64,000 nt of DNA from contig NZ_CP110136.1 of the NCBI RefSeq assembly GCF_025979705.1, positions 2,418,001-2,482,000 on the forward strand, read 5' to 3'. The DNA comes from Hymenobacter sp. YIM 151858-1 (GTDB taxonomy: Bacteria > Bacteroidota > Bacteroidia > Cytophagales > Hymenobacteraceae). Both the position numbers and the translations under genes were made by a program. Below the pieces are notes generated by a model. It saw only the letters and a list, made by a program, of their open reading frames with translations. It was not told the origin of the DNA and searched no databases. Position 1 is the first letter of the stretch, and the number at the start of each line of letters is the position of its first letter. This document shows, one piece after another, positions 43,484 to 53,186 of this stretch.

Positions 43484-44431
43484 TTAATCCGATTGCGTAT
43501 CGGGCAGTGATTTGGCCGTCGATTTCGTGCCGTCTTTTTTCTTGCCGCCTTTTTTGTGCTTGCTCAGCTCGGCGGTGTATTCGATGATTTTGCCGGCAAT
43601 ATCGAGGCCGGTGGCTTTCTCGATGCCCTCGAGCCCCGGCGACGAGTTTACCTCCAGCACCAGCGGGCCGCGCTTGCTCTGCAGCATATCCACGCCGGCA
43701 ATGCCCAGGCCCAGGGCTTTGGTGGCCAGCAGGGCAGCGGCTTTTTCGGCGCGCGTCAGCTTCACGAGCTTGCCCGTGCCGCCGCGGTGCAGGTTCGAGC
43801 GAAACTCGCCCTCTTTGCCCTGCCGCTTCATGGCGCCGACCACCTCGCCGTTCACCACAAAGGCGCGCAGGTCGGCGCCTTTGCTTTCGGCAATAAACTC
43901 CTGCACGATAATGCGGGCCTTGAGGTTGTGGAAGGCCTCGATTACCGACTGCGCGGCCTTTTCGGTTTCGGCCAGCACCACGCCCAGGCCCTGCGTGCCC
44001 TCCAGCAGCTTGATGATAACGGGCGCGCCGCCCACCTGCTGAATCATTTCCAGCACCTCGTCGGAGTAGTTGGTGAAGGCGGTTTTGGGCATGCCCACGC
44101 CGGCGCGGGCCAAAATCTGCATGGAGCGCAGCTTGTCGCGCGAGCGTACAATGGCCTGGCTTTCGACGGCGGTGCGCACTTTCATCATCTCGAACTGCCG
44201 CACCACGGCCGTGCCGTAGAAGGTAACCGAGGCGCCGATGCGCGGAATCACGGCATCGAAGCCTTCGAGCTTGCGGCCCTCGTACACAATGCTGGGGGCA
44301 CCTTTTTCCAGCACCAGGTTGCACTGCAAATGGTCGATGACTTCGACTTCGTGGCCGCGCAGCTCGGCCGCTTCCACCAGGCGCTTCGTGGAGTACAGTT
44401 TGGGCTCACGCGAGAGAATCGCCAGTTTCAT
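43484..44431 (-). CDS. rimK: RimK-like ATP-grasp glutamate ligase
   Basis: A 315-residue ATP-grasp ligase. The start is [18 protein letters not shown] (ATG at 44431). Conserved parts: [18 protein letters not shown] (ATP grasp), [18 protein letters not shown], and [20 protein letters not shown] at the metal site. RimK adds glutamates to ribosomal protein S6. A lysine-rich tail follows the catalytic core. The gene is 50 bases downstream of a RimB-type protease gene on the same strand; together they match the known RimK/RimB pair. S6 as substrate is the family assumption. Confidence 0.93.
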   Translation of the reverse strand: MKLAILSREPKLYSTKRLVEAAELRGHEVEVIDHLQCNLVLEKGAPSIVYEGRKLEGFDAVIPRIGASVTFYGTAVVRQFEMMKVRTAVESQAIVRSRDKLRSMQILARAGVGMPKTAFTNYSDEVLEMIQQVGGAPVIIKLLEGTQGLGVVLAETEKAAQSVIEAFHNLKARIIVQEFIAESKGADLRAFVVNGEVVGAMKRQGKEGEFRSNLHRGGTGKLVKLTRAEKAAALLATKALGLGIAGVDMLQSKRGPLVLEVNSSPGLEGIEKATGLDIAGKIIEYTAELSKHKKGGKKKDGTKSTAKSLPDTQSD

Positions 44432-44481
44432 ATGGTAAACGAGGGTATAGCTGAGGAAGAAAACAAGTGGGCCGCTACCCA

Positions 44482-44961
44482 CTAATTGGGCATGCGCAGG
44501 TGCTGGCTTTTGTACGACAAGTTGCGCCTCGACACATCCACCATCAACCGGGCCCGGCGCAACAACAACCGCCCGATAAGTACGGGGTACTTCATATCGG
44601 AGCGGTCGGAAAGCGAAAATTCCGTCTCGAAATCTTCGCCGAACAAGCGAATTACGGCCCTAATTACGTAACGCTCCTGCACTTCGCCGTTGGAGGAGCG
44701 AATATCGCGCAGCGAAAACTCCTCGAACTGCAGCGGCATGCCGTGGAAAGCGGGGTGGGCGTCGTCGAGCAGCAGCACGCGCAGCAGCGGCCGCCCATCG
44801 GGCAGCGTATCCACGTGGATGTTGGAGCAATGGATGGCGCCCGTAAACGCGCCGGTGTCCACCTTGGCCTCTACCCCGCGCAGCTGAAACTGCGGAAAGT
44901 CGACAAGCTCGCGGCGGCCTACGATGCGTTTCGGGGGTCGTCGGGGGTGGGCCTTTTTCAC
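44482..44961 (-). CDS. rimB: RimB-like retropepsin-type protease
   Basis: A 159-residue protein of the family annotated as ATP-dependent zinc protease (DUF785, RimB). [18 protein letters not shown] carries the aspartic-protease-like DTG (Asp35-Thr36-Gly37), and a second motif is [20 protein letters not shown]. The start is a GTG at 44961; no ATG is available nearby. In pseudomonads RimB trims glutamate tails added by RimK. Its position just upstream of RimK supports this role. TATTTTG at 44964 is close to a -7 box. Confidence 0.88.
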   Translation of the reverse strand: MKKAHPRRPPKRIVGRRELVDFPQFQLRGVEAKVDTGAFTGAIHCSNIHVDTLPDGRPLLRVLLLDDAHPAFHGMPLQFEEFSLRDIRSSNGEVQERYVIRAVIRLFGEDFETEFSLSDRSDMKYPVLIGRLLLRRARLMVDVSRRNLSYKSQHLRMPN

Positions 44962-45040
44962 GGGGGCAAAATACGGGCGCGGCTGCTAGTAGGTAGGCAG
45001 GTAAGGCGTTTTTTATTTGAGGGGCGCGCCCTAGGTGCGC

Positions 45041-46147
<1,107 letters not shown>

Positions 46148-46195
46148 ACCCTTACCAACTGCTGCCCCCGCCCAAAGGTTGCGCCCACCCAGGGC

Positions 46196-46489
46196 CTATA
46201 GGCGACCCGCCTGCCGCTCGCGCAGCAGCCGTTCGTACTCGCGCTCCGACCAGCTCTCCTGCCCGAAGCGGCCGTAAGTAGCCAGTCCCTGAATGCCGAG
46301 GCCAATACCCCAGAACACGGTGGGCCAGATGGGCCACGGAACGCCGTAGTCGCCGGTTTGGCGGCTGGTAACGGCCCAAACCGTCCAGAGCAAGGCATTC
46401 ACGAGTAGGTAGGTAAGTGCGTGCGATTTGAACTTGGCACGCGCCTGGGCCATACGCCAGATTTGGGGGTCGCGGTCGGGGGTAGCCAT
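46196..46489 (-). CDS. 2TM domain protein
   Basis: A 97-residue protein of the 2TM family common in Bacteroidota. Two membrane helices (ALTYLLVNALLWTVWAV, about 24-40, and WPTVFWGIGLGIQGLATYG, about 55-73) follow a basic start and end with a charged SEREYERLLRERQ helix. The layout matches the domain. It is divergent from the macrodomain gene at 46674. Function unknown; related domains sit on histidine kinases. Confidence 0.86.
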   Translation of the reverse strand: MATPDRDPQIWRMAQARAKFKSHALTYLLVNALLWTVWAVTSRQTGDYGVPWPIWPTVFWGIGLGIQGLATYGRFGQESWSEREYERLLRERQAGRL

Positions 46490-46673
46490 AGCAGTGTTTG
46501 GTGTCGGTCAGAAGAATTAGAATACCCGAATGTACTGTGGGCAAGGGCCCTAGGTCAATTTTTTCTGTGCCGAACGGCAACCATTTGGGGCCGAACCGTC
46601 TAAAAAGACCGACGAACTGTAGCCGGGCCGCCGCTGCTTCTCGTTTTCTCACCATCCCCTATTTCGTTGCAGC

Positions 46674-47234
46674 ATGTCTCTCCCCCACTCTGCTTCCCGC
46701 GAATTCGGCCGCATCCTGCTCGCGCACGGCGACATTACCAAGCTCGACACCGATGCCATCGTCAACGCCGCCAACTCCTCGCTCCTGGGGGGCGGCGGAG
46801 TCGATGGGGCCATCCACCGGGCCGGCGGCGCCCAAATCCTCGACGAGTGCCGCTCCATCCGGGCGCGCAGCGGCAACCTGGCCACCGGCAAAGCCGTGAT
46901 TACCAGCGGCGGCAAGCTGCACGCGCGCCACGTTATTCATACGGTGGGCCCGGTGTGGCAGGGCGGCGGGCAAGAGGAGCCCCAGCTGCTGGCCAACTGC
47001 TACAACAGCTCGTTGCAGCTGGCCGCCGAGCACCGGCTGCGCAGCATCGCGTTTCCGGGCATCAGCACGGGCATCTACGGCTACCCCAAAGCCGAGGCCG
47101 CGCGCATAGCCGTGCAAACCGTGCGCGACTACCTGCTGCACCACGAGCTACCCGAAATAGTGGTGTTCGTGCTGTTCGATGAAGAAAACCTGCACCTCTA
47201 CGAACGCGAGCTGACGGCCTTATCGGAAGTCTAG
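46674..47234 (+). CDS. Macrodomain protein (O-acetyl-ADP-ribose deacetylase-like)
   Basis: A 186-residue stand-alone macrodomain. The ADP-ribose loops are clear: DAIVNAANSSLLGGGGVDGA (residues about 27-46) and FPGISTGIYGYP (about 125-136), with VIHTVGPVW in between. It probably hydrolyses O-acetyl-ADP-ribose or reverses ADP-ribosylation, like YmdB. It stops two bases from the end of the convergent hydrolase gene, and both ends share a gtctagccctagg segment. No ADP-ribosyltransferase is visible nearby. Confidence 0.93.
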   Translation: MSLPHSASREFGRILLAHGDITKLDTDAIVNAANSSLLGGGGVDGAIHRAGGAQILDECRSIRARSGNLATGKAVITSGGKLHARHVIHTVGPVWQGGGQEEPQLLANCYNSSLQLAAEHRLRSIAFPGISTGIYGYPKAEAARIAVQTVRDYLLHHELPEIVVFVLFDEENLHLYERELTALSEV

Positions 47235-47236
47235 CC

Positions 47237-48049
47237 CTAGGTCCAGCGCAGCTCCTCGGGGTGGCGGCGCAGGTAAGCGGCCACGTCGTAGATGAGGCCG
47301 GCGTGGCCGGTTTCCAGTATCACGGTATGGGCGTTGCGGAGCGAGCTGATAAACTCGCGCAGCCCGGCGTGGGGTATCACGCGGTCGTAGCGGCCCAGGA
47401 AAAACGTAACCGGCGTGGGCCGGCGGTTGAGCACCTGCGCCAGCCGCGGCGTATCGAACACCAGGTGCCGGAAACCCGTCCAGCTGCGGTACACGCGCAG
47501 GCGCTTTTCGCGGCTGTCGAGCTGCCACTGGGCAAAGCGCACGAGCCCGTTGTCCACGATGCGCCGCTGACCTAGGGTTTCAATCAGGTTGAGCAGGCGT
47601 TGCGGGCGCAGCACGGCCCGGCCCAGCACGCCGCGCATCCAGGGCGGGTACGTGGCCAGCGAGTACCAGAACTGCGTTTTAATGCCGTCGGGCGCAATCA
47701 GCCACAGGTGCGCTACGCGGTCGGCAAAGTGCTCTACCATCGTCAGGGCAAACTTGGCCCCCATGCTAAAGGCCAGCAGCCCAAACTGCTCTATGCCTTG
47801 CTCCTGCAAAAACTGACCTAGGAGCTCGGCCAGGCGCTGCTTCCGGATAGGCGAATCGGCCTTGGCCAGGCGGCTGCGGCCGTGGTAAAACAAGTCGAAG
47901 GAGTAGATGGTAACCCGCTCGCCCAGCAGCGCGGCCACGCTGCGCCAGTGGCTTTCGTTTTGCCCGTACCCATGAAAAGCCAGCACCGCCAACGGCCCGC
48001 GGCCATATACCTGGTAATGCAGCTTGGTTTGGCCCGATTCGACGAACAT
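47237..48049 (-). CDS. Alpha/beta hydrolase
   Basis: A 270-residue hydrolase. FHGYGQNESHWRSV is the oxyanion loop; LLAFSMGAKFAL carries the Ser nucleophile (A-F-S-M-G); FFLGRYDRVIP holds the acid, and LETGHAGLIYDVA the catalytic His. The cap region is about 125-195. The stop TAG is inside CCTAGG. The start codon (48049) has a nine-copy GGTGACA array beginning seven bases upstream, which could change the leader length. Substrate unknown. Confidence 0.87.
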   Translation of the reverse strand: MFVESGQTKLHYQVYGRGPLAVLAFHGYGQNESHWRSVAALLGERVTIYSFDLFYHGRSRLAKADSPIRKQRLAELLGQFLQEQGIEQFGLLAFSMGAKFALTMVEHFADRVAHLWLIAPDGIKTQFWYSLATYPPWMRGVLGRAVLRPQRLLNLIETLGQRRIVDNGLVRFAQWQLDSREKRLRVYRSWTGFRHLVFDTPRLAQVLNRRPTPVTFFLGRYDRVIPHAGLREFISSLRNAHTVILETGHAGLIYDVAAYLRRHPEELRWT

Positions 48050-48056
48050 TTTTTAA

Positions 48057-48119
48057 GGTGACAGGTGACAGGTGACAGGTGACAGGTGACAGGTGACAGG
48101 TGACAGGTGACAGGTGACA
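48057..48119. repeat. Heptamer tandem repeat GGTGACA x9
   Basis: Nine perfect copies of ggtgaca (63 bases), followed about 55 bases later by gttacctgtcacctgtcact at 48173, with copies in the opposite orientation. The perfect copies point to recent slippage. It begins seven bases upstream of the ATG of the hydrolase (minus strand), so copy number could influence its expression. Confidence 0.92.
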
Positions 48120-48207
48120 GAGTGTACTCCTATTGCCGACTACCGGTTTTTGTTTGCTGCCTCCCTCAACGTGTTACCTGTCACCTGTCACTTGTCACCC
48201 AAAAACC

Positions 48208-48750
48208 TTACAGCTTCGCCACGCCGCCCGATACCACGAACTTCATTACCTGGGCGCTGGGCAAATCGAGGTGCACCACGTTTTCGCGGGGCACCAGCAG
48301 CAACTCGCCCGAAAAATTATAGGAGTCGGGGAAGTACACAGCTATCAGGTCTTCGCGGTGAATGGCCACCATCGACTCCTGCGTAACGAAGCCCAGCTTA
48401 AAGCACTCGGTGCCGGCAAACACCTTTACCAGCACCGGCTGGCTGAACTTCTGCTCCTCGCCCAGCAAGGCATCAAACACATCCTTGATGCTGGAATACA
48501 GAATGTTGATAACAGGGAGCCGGTTCAGGATACGCTCGCCCAGCACGATAAACGGCCGCACCTGCGTGCCCACGTAGCCCACCAGCGTCAGCAGCACGGC
48601 AATCAGCAGCAGGCCCAGGCCCGGCGGGTACCCCTCGATGGTGAACAGGTTGTTCAGCCACTGCAAAAAGGCCAGCAGGATGTAAACCGTGAGGGTAACG
48701 GGCGCCAGAATGAGCAGCCCGCGCAAAAAGTAGCCTATGATTTTTTTCAT
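48208..48750 (-). CDS. DUF502 membrane protein
   Basis: A 180-residue membrane protein. It begins MKKIIGYFLRGLLILAPVTL, with two hydrophobic helices (about 8-32 and 50-70), then a soluble part containing NRLPVINILYSSIKDVFDAL and GFVTQESMVAIHR, characteristic of DUF502. The ATG at 48750 is used; the longer frame starts within a terminator. It lies downstream of ispH, with a terminator between the two. Members are widespread, but the function is unknown. Confidence 0.88.
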   Translation of the reverse strand: MKKIIGYFLRGLLILAPVTLTVYILLAFLQWLNNLFTIEGYPPGLGLLLIAVLLTLVGYVGTQVRPFIVLGERILNRLPVINILYSSIKDVFDALLGEEQKFSQPVLVKVFAGTECFKLGFVTQESMVAIHREDLIAVYFPDSYNFSGELLLVPRENVVHLDLPSAQVMKFVVSGGVAKL

Positions 48751-48766
48751 CGGGGCGAAAAACAAA

Positions 48767-48789
48767 GCGCCTGGCAAAAAGCCAGGCGC
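48767..48789 (-). terminator. Terminator after ispH
   Basis: A perfect 9-bp stem (gcgcctggc with gccaggcgc) around aaaaa, 35 bases downstream of the ispH stop; a ttgttttt run follows in the direction of transcription. Confidence 0.82.
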
Positions 48790-48824
48790 AAACTACTAAA
48801 AGCCGCAGGTTTAAGAATAAGCTA

Positions 48825-49709
48825 TTAGGCCACCGCCTCGCCCACCTCGGCAATGCGGTCGGCTACGCGCTGCATCAGCCACATGGGCGTGCTGGTGGCG
48901 CCGCAAATGCCCACCGAGGCGGCACCCTCAAACCATTCGTCTTGCAGCTCCTGCTCGTTTTCCACGAAGTAGCTGCGCGGGTTTTCCTGGTTTACCACCC
49001 CAAACAAGGCTTTGCCGTTCGAGCTTTTGCGGCCGCTCACAAACACCACTACGTCGTGCTCGTGGGCAAACTTGCGCAGCTGCGGCTCGCGGTTCGATAC
49101 CTGCCGGCAAATGGAGTCGTTGGCGTCGAAGGTGGTCAGGTCGCCACCAGCAGCGGCAATGCGCTCCTCGATAATCTGCTTCATGCGGTAGAAGCCCGCC
49201 GTGCTTTTGGTGGTTTGGCTGAACAAGGTAACCGGGCGGCGGAAGTCGATCTGCTCCAGGTCCTGCTCGGTCATCACCACAATGGCGCGGTTGCCGGTTT
49301 GGCCGTTCAGGCCGGTTACCTCGGCGTGGCCGGGCTGGCCGTACAGCACAATCTGGCCATCGTGGCGGCGCGTGGCATCGAAGGCGTGCTTTACGCGGTT
49401 TTGCAGCTTCAGCACCACCGGGCACGAAGCGTCGATCAGCTCGATGTTGTTGCGCAAGGCCAGCTGGTAGGTTTCGGGCGGCTCGCCGTGGGCCCGAATC
49501 AGCACCTTGCAGTCGTGGAGCTGGCCCAGCTGCTCGCGGTCAATCACGCGCAGGCCCTGCTGGTGCAGGCGCTCTACCTCCATGCGGTTGTGCACGATGT
49601 CGCCCAGGCAGTACAGCTCCGCAGAGTCCTGCAGCTCGTCTTCGGCCATCTGAATGGCGTACTCCACGCCGAAGCAGTACCCGGAATTCTTATCGATGAT
49701 GACGTTCAT
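48825..49709 (-). CDS. ispH: 4-hydroxy-3-methylbut-2-enyl diphosphate reductase
   Basis: A 294-residue enzyme making IPP and DMAPP in the last MEP-pathway step, using a [4Fe-4S] cluster. The cluster Cys are Cys12 (GYCFGV), Cys96 (DASCPVV) and Cys200 (DSICRQVSNRE), matching the family. Other conserved parts are IVHNRMEVERL, IRAHGEPPE, LYGQPGHAEVTG and GICGATSTPMWLM. Cmk is upstream on the same strand, 105 bases away. Confidence 0.96.
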   Translation of the reverse strand: MNVIIDKNSGYCFGVEYAIQMAEDELQDSAELYCLGDIVHNRMEVERLHQQGLRVIDREQLGQLHDCKVLIRAHGEPPETYQLALRNNIELIDASCPVVLKLQNRVKHAFDATRRHDGQIVLYGQPGHAEVTGLNGQTGNRAIVVMTEQDLEQIDFRRPVTLFSQTTKSTAGFYRMKQIIEERIAAAGGDLTTFDANDSICRQVSNREPQLRKFAHEHDVVVFVSGRKSSNGKALFGVVNQENPRSYFVENEQELQDEWFEGAASVGICGATSTPMWLMQRVADRIAEVGEAVA

Positions 49710-49814
49710 GTCAGTCGGTTCTTGTAGCCCAGCCGGCTTGCCCGCCTTCAGGCCTGCCGACTAACGCACCCTAGGGCACGAATCATTCCAAACTCCTCGG
49801 GGGCAGGCGTTTTG

Positions 49815-50519
49815 TCAGCCGATTTCAGCAGCGCGCAGCCCATCCACCAATACGGACGAAACGCGCTCGAGTACGAAATCCACCTGCTCATCAATCGTAA
49901 TGTGCGAGGTATCGAGCAGCACGGCATCGGCGGCGCGGCGCAGCGGGCTTTCGGCGCGCGTCGAGTCGAGGTAGTCGCGCTTCTGCAGGTTCTGTACAAT
50001 GTCGTCGAGCGACACTTGCTCGCCCTTGGTGGCCAGCTCTACTTGCCGGCGCATGGCGCGGGTGTGTACGTCGGCCGTCATGAAAATCTTCACCTCGGCG
50101 TCGGGGAATACGGTGGTGCCGATGTCGCGGCCGTCCATCACCACCCCGCGCTTGCGGGCCATGCGCTGCTGCTGGCGCACCATGGCGTGGCGCACGGCCG
50201 GAATAACCGACACCTCGCTTACGGCGTTGGAAATGCGCATCTGCCGGATTTCGTCCTCCCGGATGATGCCGTCGAGGCACAGTTCGTTGCGCCCCGTGCG
50301 GCGGTTCCGCTTGAAGGTAATCTGCATGTGGTGGAGGGCTTCCTCCACCCGCGGCAAATCCTCGAACGAGATGTTGTGCTCGAGGAGGTAAAGCGTGACA
50401 CCACGGTACATGGCCCCGGTGTCGATGTAAGCATAGCCAAGTTCGGCGGCAACGGCTTTGGCCGTAGTGCTTTTGCCGCAGGAAGAGTAGCCGTCGATGG
50501 CTATGACGATGTTTTTCAT
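49815..50519 (-). CDS. cmk: Cytidylate kinase
   Basis: A 234-residue kinase phosphorylating CMP and dCMP. The P-loop is IDGYSSCGKSTTA (about 7-19); AYIDTGAMYRGVTL and MDGRDIGTTVFPDAEVKI are typical of Cmk. The ATG at 50519 overlaps the stop of the preceding gene by four bases (ATGA), so translation is likely coupled. The longer frame adds only the C-terminal codons of that gene. It is followed downstream by ispH. Confidence 0.96.
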   Translation of the reverse strand: MKNIVIAIDGYSSCGKSTTAKAVAAELGYAYIDTGAMYRGVTLYLLEHNISFEDLPRVEEALHHMQITFKRNRRTGRNELCLDGIIREDEIRQMRISNAVSEVSVIPAVRHAMVRQQQRMARKRGVVMDGRDIGTTVFPDAEVKIFMTADVHTRAMRRQVELATKGEQVSLDDIVQNLQKRDYLDSTRAESPLRRAADAVLLDTSHITIDEQVDFVLERVSSVLVDGLRAAEIG

Positions 50520-50935
50520 CTGGTGAGCGGTCGGCGGGCCGTCGTCGGGAGCGGAAGCGGAATCCACGTCAACCGACGAGCGGGCTGCACCGATAACCGG
50601 CTGGGTACCGATTGGTAAAACCCAGACACCGATTCGGCGAGTCCATGCGTCAGTTGGCGGTCCACATGCTCGAACGGCCGCACAAAGGTATGCGCTCCAA
50701 GTTGGATGCCCACCACCCCGGCTTCATTGTGTATCCACTGGCCGCCGAACGCACGAATGATGCACTCGCCCAAAAAGCAGCCTAAGGCATTGACAACGTT
50801 GGGCTTGTCGGCATCACCGATGTCGCGGCGCTGCTGTTCAATAAATTCGGCAAGTATCTGCACGGCGGCTTCGTCGAAGGCAGATACATTGAGTTGTTGC
50901 CGCACAGCTTCGGCGGCAGCACGCAACTCTTCCAT
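50516..50935 (-). CDS. Unknown protein, paralogue of the next gene, coupled to cmk
   Basis: A 139-residue soluble protein. It shares AAEAVRQQL, AAVQ..LA.FIE.QR, ALG.FLG.C and SV..FY.S.PSRL with the protein at 51106-51501, so the two are tandem duplicates. The pattern (helix, GGQWI, strand) resembles DUF3806-type proteins that could bind proteins or act in immunity, but I cannot confirm this. Its TGA overlaps the cmk start by four bases (ATGA), so it is the upstream gene of a coupled pair. Confidence 0.72.
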   Translation of the reverse strand: MEELRAAAEAVRQQLNVSAFDEAAVQILAEFIEQQRRDIGDADKPNVVNALGCFLGECIIRAFGGQWIHNEAGVVGIQLGAHTFVRPFEHVDRQLTHGLAESVSGFYQSVPSRLSVQPARRLTWIPLPLPTTARRPLTR

Positions 50936-51037
50936 GGCAATAGGTGAAATAGAAGGAAGGAAAGAAGGACTAACCCGCAAGCGGGTGATTACGTAGTTAC
51001 AAAAGTTTTGCTGGATACCAGAATTTCAAGCAAAAAA

Positions 51038-51059
51038 AATCGCCTCCGGGGAGGCGATT
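51038..51059 (-). terminator. Intrinsic terminator after gene 51106-51501
   Basis: A 10-base stem (aatcgcctcc with ggaggcgatt) around a tiny loop, with a run of eight T in the minus-strand direction. A textbook rho-independent terminator. It separates the two paralogous genes. Confidence 0.9.
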
Positions 51060-51105
51060 ATAGAAAAACAATAAGATTTTTTAAGGAAAGTACTAGTAGG
51101 CATGC

Positions 51106-51501
51106 CTACTGAATCCAGCCCTTGCGCTTCACCGGCTCGGCCAATCTCGACGGTATGGAAGCGTAGAAATCGGCCACTGATTCCTTGGGTCCGTTGTCGA
51201 ACTGCAGCGCCACCCGGAAGAAGGGGTTGAAGAACCGCTCGCCCCGGAAGCCTACGCCCGTGGTGCCATCGGGCCCGGTGGCCCACTCGCCCTGGTACCC
51301 CTGCACCATGCACTGGCCCAAGAAGGCACCTAGGGCTACCACCACGCCCTGAATGTTGTCGCGGTTCAGCAAAGGCCGCTGCTCCTCGATGAACGCGGCG
51401 AGGCGCTGCACGGCGGCTTCGCCGAAGTCGTTTACCTGCAGCTGCTGGCGCACGGCCTCGGCCGCCTGCTGGATGTGGGCAAGGGGATTTTCGGATGACA
51501 T
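51106..51501 (-). CDS. Unknown protein, paralogue of 50516-50935
   Basis: A 131-residue protein. The start is MSSENPLAHIQQAAEAVRQQ (ATG at 51501). Motifs shared with the next gene include AAVQRLAAFIEEQRPLLN, VVVALGAFLGQCM and SIPSRLAEPVKRKGWIQ. The middle GEWATGPDGTTGVGFRGERF replaces the GGQWI region. No function is known. A strong terminator follows, so it is expressed apart from its paralogue. Confidence 0.72.
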   Translation of the reverse strand: MSSENPLAHIQQAAEAVRQQLQVNDFGEAAVQRLAAFIEEQRPLLNRDNIQGVVVALGAFLGQCMVQGYQGEWATGPDGTTGVGFRGERFFNPFFRVALQFDNGPKESVADFYASIPSRLAEPVKRKGWIQ

Positions 51502-51565
51502 AGGCACAGAAAGTAAAAGCTGAAGACAACTACCTCTTACGGCAACCAGCGGGCAGCGGCAGTGG

Positions 51566-52222
51566 TTAGGGCGCGGGCGGCAGCGCCGCAGCACCCGGCT
51601 GAGTGGCCATAGCCTTCCAACTCAGGTATATATCCAGGATTTTGCCGATGTGCTCGGGGCCTACGTCAACCTTGGCCAGCTCCTGCGGTAGCGTGGGGTG
51701 GTCGTGCAATACCTCGGCCATAGCCTGCCGAAACTCGGTCCGCTTTTTTGGCAATACCCGCACCGAAGCCCCGCCCGGCGTGGCCAGCAGCAGGGTTTCG
51801 GGAGCGTCGTAGCGCATTACTACGTAGCCGGCTTTGCGGTAGAGCTGCCGCACAAACGCCTGTTCCACCGTTGCTTTTCGCGCCACAAAATTGCGGGCTA
51901 CCACAAAGGTATCCTGCCGCACCACGTAGCGCTGCACCTCGCGGGGGTCGTACCAGGTGGGCGTGCGGTTGCGGCGGTCGTCGTTGGCTACGGCAATACT
52001 GTCGATGCCCGGCACCAGTTGGGCGTCGTTCCAGCGGCCATCGGCCAACTGAAACCGGCCGCGCACGAACGCCGTGCCCTGGCCATAATACATCGGCATG
52101 CCGGGCTGGCCGGGTATGGGCATGCGCGGCGGCGCGTAGCTGGGGAATGCCTGCCCAATGGCGCAGGCCGGCGCGGCACCTAGGGCCAGCGTAAGCCACC
52201 AGAAGCGAGCTGCTAATGTCAT
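51566..52222 (-). CDS. Exported protein of unknown function, paralogue of 52240-52947
   Basis: A 218-residue exported protein; signal peptide about residues 1-22 (MTLAARFWWLTLALGAAPAC). After a Pro/Gly/Met-rich linker (PPRMPIPGQPGMPMYYGQG), the rest carries a DTFVVARNFVARKATVEQAF segment and a C-terminal helical part (RTEFRQAMAEVLHDHPTLPQ, IGKILDIYLSWK). The C-terminal part matches that of the next gene (EFQQAMQAVVADHPVLSQ). The genes are 17 bases apart and probably form an operon. Function unknown. Confidence 0.75.
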   Translation of the reverse strand: MTLAARFWWLTLALGAAPACAIGQAFPSYAPPRMPIPGQPGMPMYYGQGTAFVRGRFQLADGRWNDAQLVPGIDSIAVANDDRRNRTPTWYDPREVQRYVVRQDTFVVARNFVARKATVEQAFVRQLYRKAGYVVMRYDAPETLLLATPGGASVRVLPKKRTEFRQAMAEVLHDHPTLPQELAKVDVGPEHIGKILDIYLSWKAMATQPGAAALPPAP

Positions 52223-52239
52223 AACGATATTGCTAATAA

Positions 52240-52947
52240 CTACTTGGCCGCGCCTTCGGGCTGCTGCGCAAAAATGGCGGCCGTGTTGAAGCCTTCGGGC
52301 TTGTTGCGGAGGTAGGCCTCCAGAATGGCGCGGGTGTGTGTCGCGTCGAGCTGGCCGCTCTGCAGCTGCTGGCTGAGCACGGGGTGGTCGGCCACCACGG
52401 CTTGCATGGCCTGCTGAAACTCTTTGCGCTGGGTGGGCAGGGCCAGGGCTTTCTGGTTGGGGAAGCGCAGCACCGGCACCATGCCCGCGCTGCTGGCAAA
52501 CTCGAACAGCTCGACCTGCGGGCGGCGCCACGTGCGGCGGCCCAGCACGGTGGTAGGCGGCACCGGCTCTTTGGCTTTGCCGCTCGGCGGAAACTGCACG
52601 CTGTGTACCACCGCAAAGGTATCGGTGCCGATAACGGCCTGGCGCAGCTCGCCCAGGCTGTAGCGCTGCTCGCTCTTGCCGGCCTCAGCCTGCAGCACGT
52701 TGTTGGTTAGCAGCAGCTTGGCGGGCTGCCAGGTAGCGGCATCGGCCTCGAGCTGGTAGCTGCCTTTGCCTTTGCGCGCAAACTGGGTATCGGCGGTGGC
52801 CAGCATGGTTACGTTGACGGCCGTGCGCACCAGGCCCACAATCAGGGCTGCCTGCGCCGAGACGGCTGTTTGAACACCTAGGAAAAGCGCTGCGGCGCAC
52901 AGGCTGCGCAGGGCCGCGCGGCGGCCGCGCGGGTAAACGTGGGGCAT
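52240..52947 (-). CDS. Exported protein of unknown function, paralogue of 51566-52222
   Basis: A 235-residue exported protein (signal near residues 10-31, SLCAAALFLGVQTAVSAQA). Body segments include VIGTDTFAVVHSVQFPP and FEFASSAGMVPVLRFP, then the C-terminal region shared with the gene at 51566. The repeat of strand-rich body and helical tail suggests ligand or peptide binding. It starts the two-gene unit, 17 bases before the next start. No catalytic motif is recognised. Confidence 0.75.
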   Translation of the reverse strand: MPHVYPRGRRAALRSLCAAALFLGVQTAVSAQAALIVGLVRTAVNVTMLATADTQFARKGKGSYQLEADAATWQPAKLLLTNNVLQAEAGKSEQRYSLGELRQAVIGTDTFAVVHSVQFPPSGKAKEPVPPTTVLGRRTWRRPQVELFEFASSAGMVPVLRFPNQKALALPTQRKEFQQAMQAVVADHPVLSQQLQSGQLDATHTRAILEAYLRNKPEGFNTAAIFAQQPEGAAK

Positions 52948-53005
52948 AGAACGAGGAAAAGAAGAAGTGGAGCGAGTTGCGGGCGGCCCTGGGTGCCGGG
53001 CGCGG

Positions 53006-53167
53006 CTAGTGGCTTTCGCAGGGGCAGGGCGTTTTGCCGCCGCGGGCTTTGCGCTTAAACGAAGCGGTTTTTTTCTGCTGCGGCGTCATGCGGGCGCAGC
53101 TCGTAAGCAACGGCGTAGCCGTGGCCAGGGTAAGCGCCGAGAGCAGCAGGGTTAAGGTCTTTCTCAC
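53006..53167 (-). CDS. Small lipoprotein with GTG start
   Basis: A 53-residue open frame. It starts with GTG at 53167: MRKTLTLLLSALTLATAT (GTG read as Met), then LLTSCARMTPQQKKTASFKR, and ends in GGKTPCPCESH. LLTSC is a clear lipobox, predicting a lipoprotein with a short mature part of 29 residues that contains a CPC metal-ligand-like motif. A TATCTTTG -7 box lies 20 bases upstream (minus strand). The function is unknown. Confidence 0.72.
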   Translation of the reverse strand: MRKTLTLLLSALTLATATPLLTSCARMTPQQKKTASFKRKARGGKTPCPCESH

Positions 53168-53186
53168 CAGTCAATCGGTTTTTAAA

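Noticed and set aside
48057-48119. Possible CRISPR array at the regular heptamer repeat
   Set aside because: The units are seven bases with no spacers between them; it is a simple tandem repeat.
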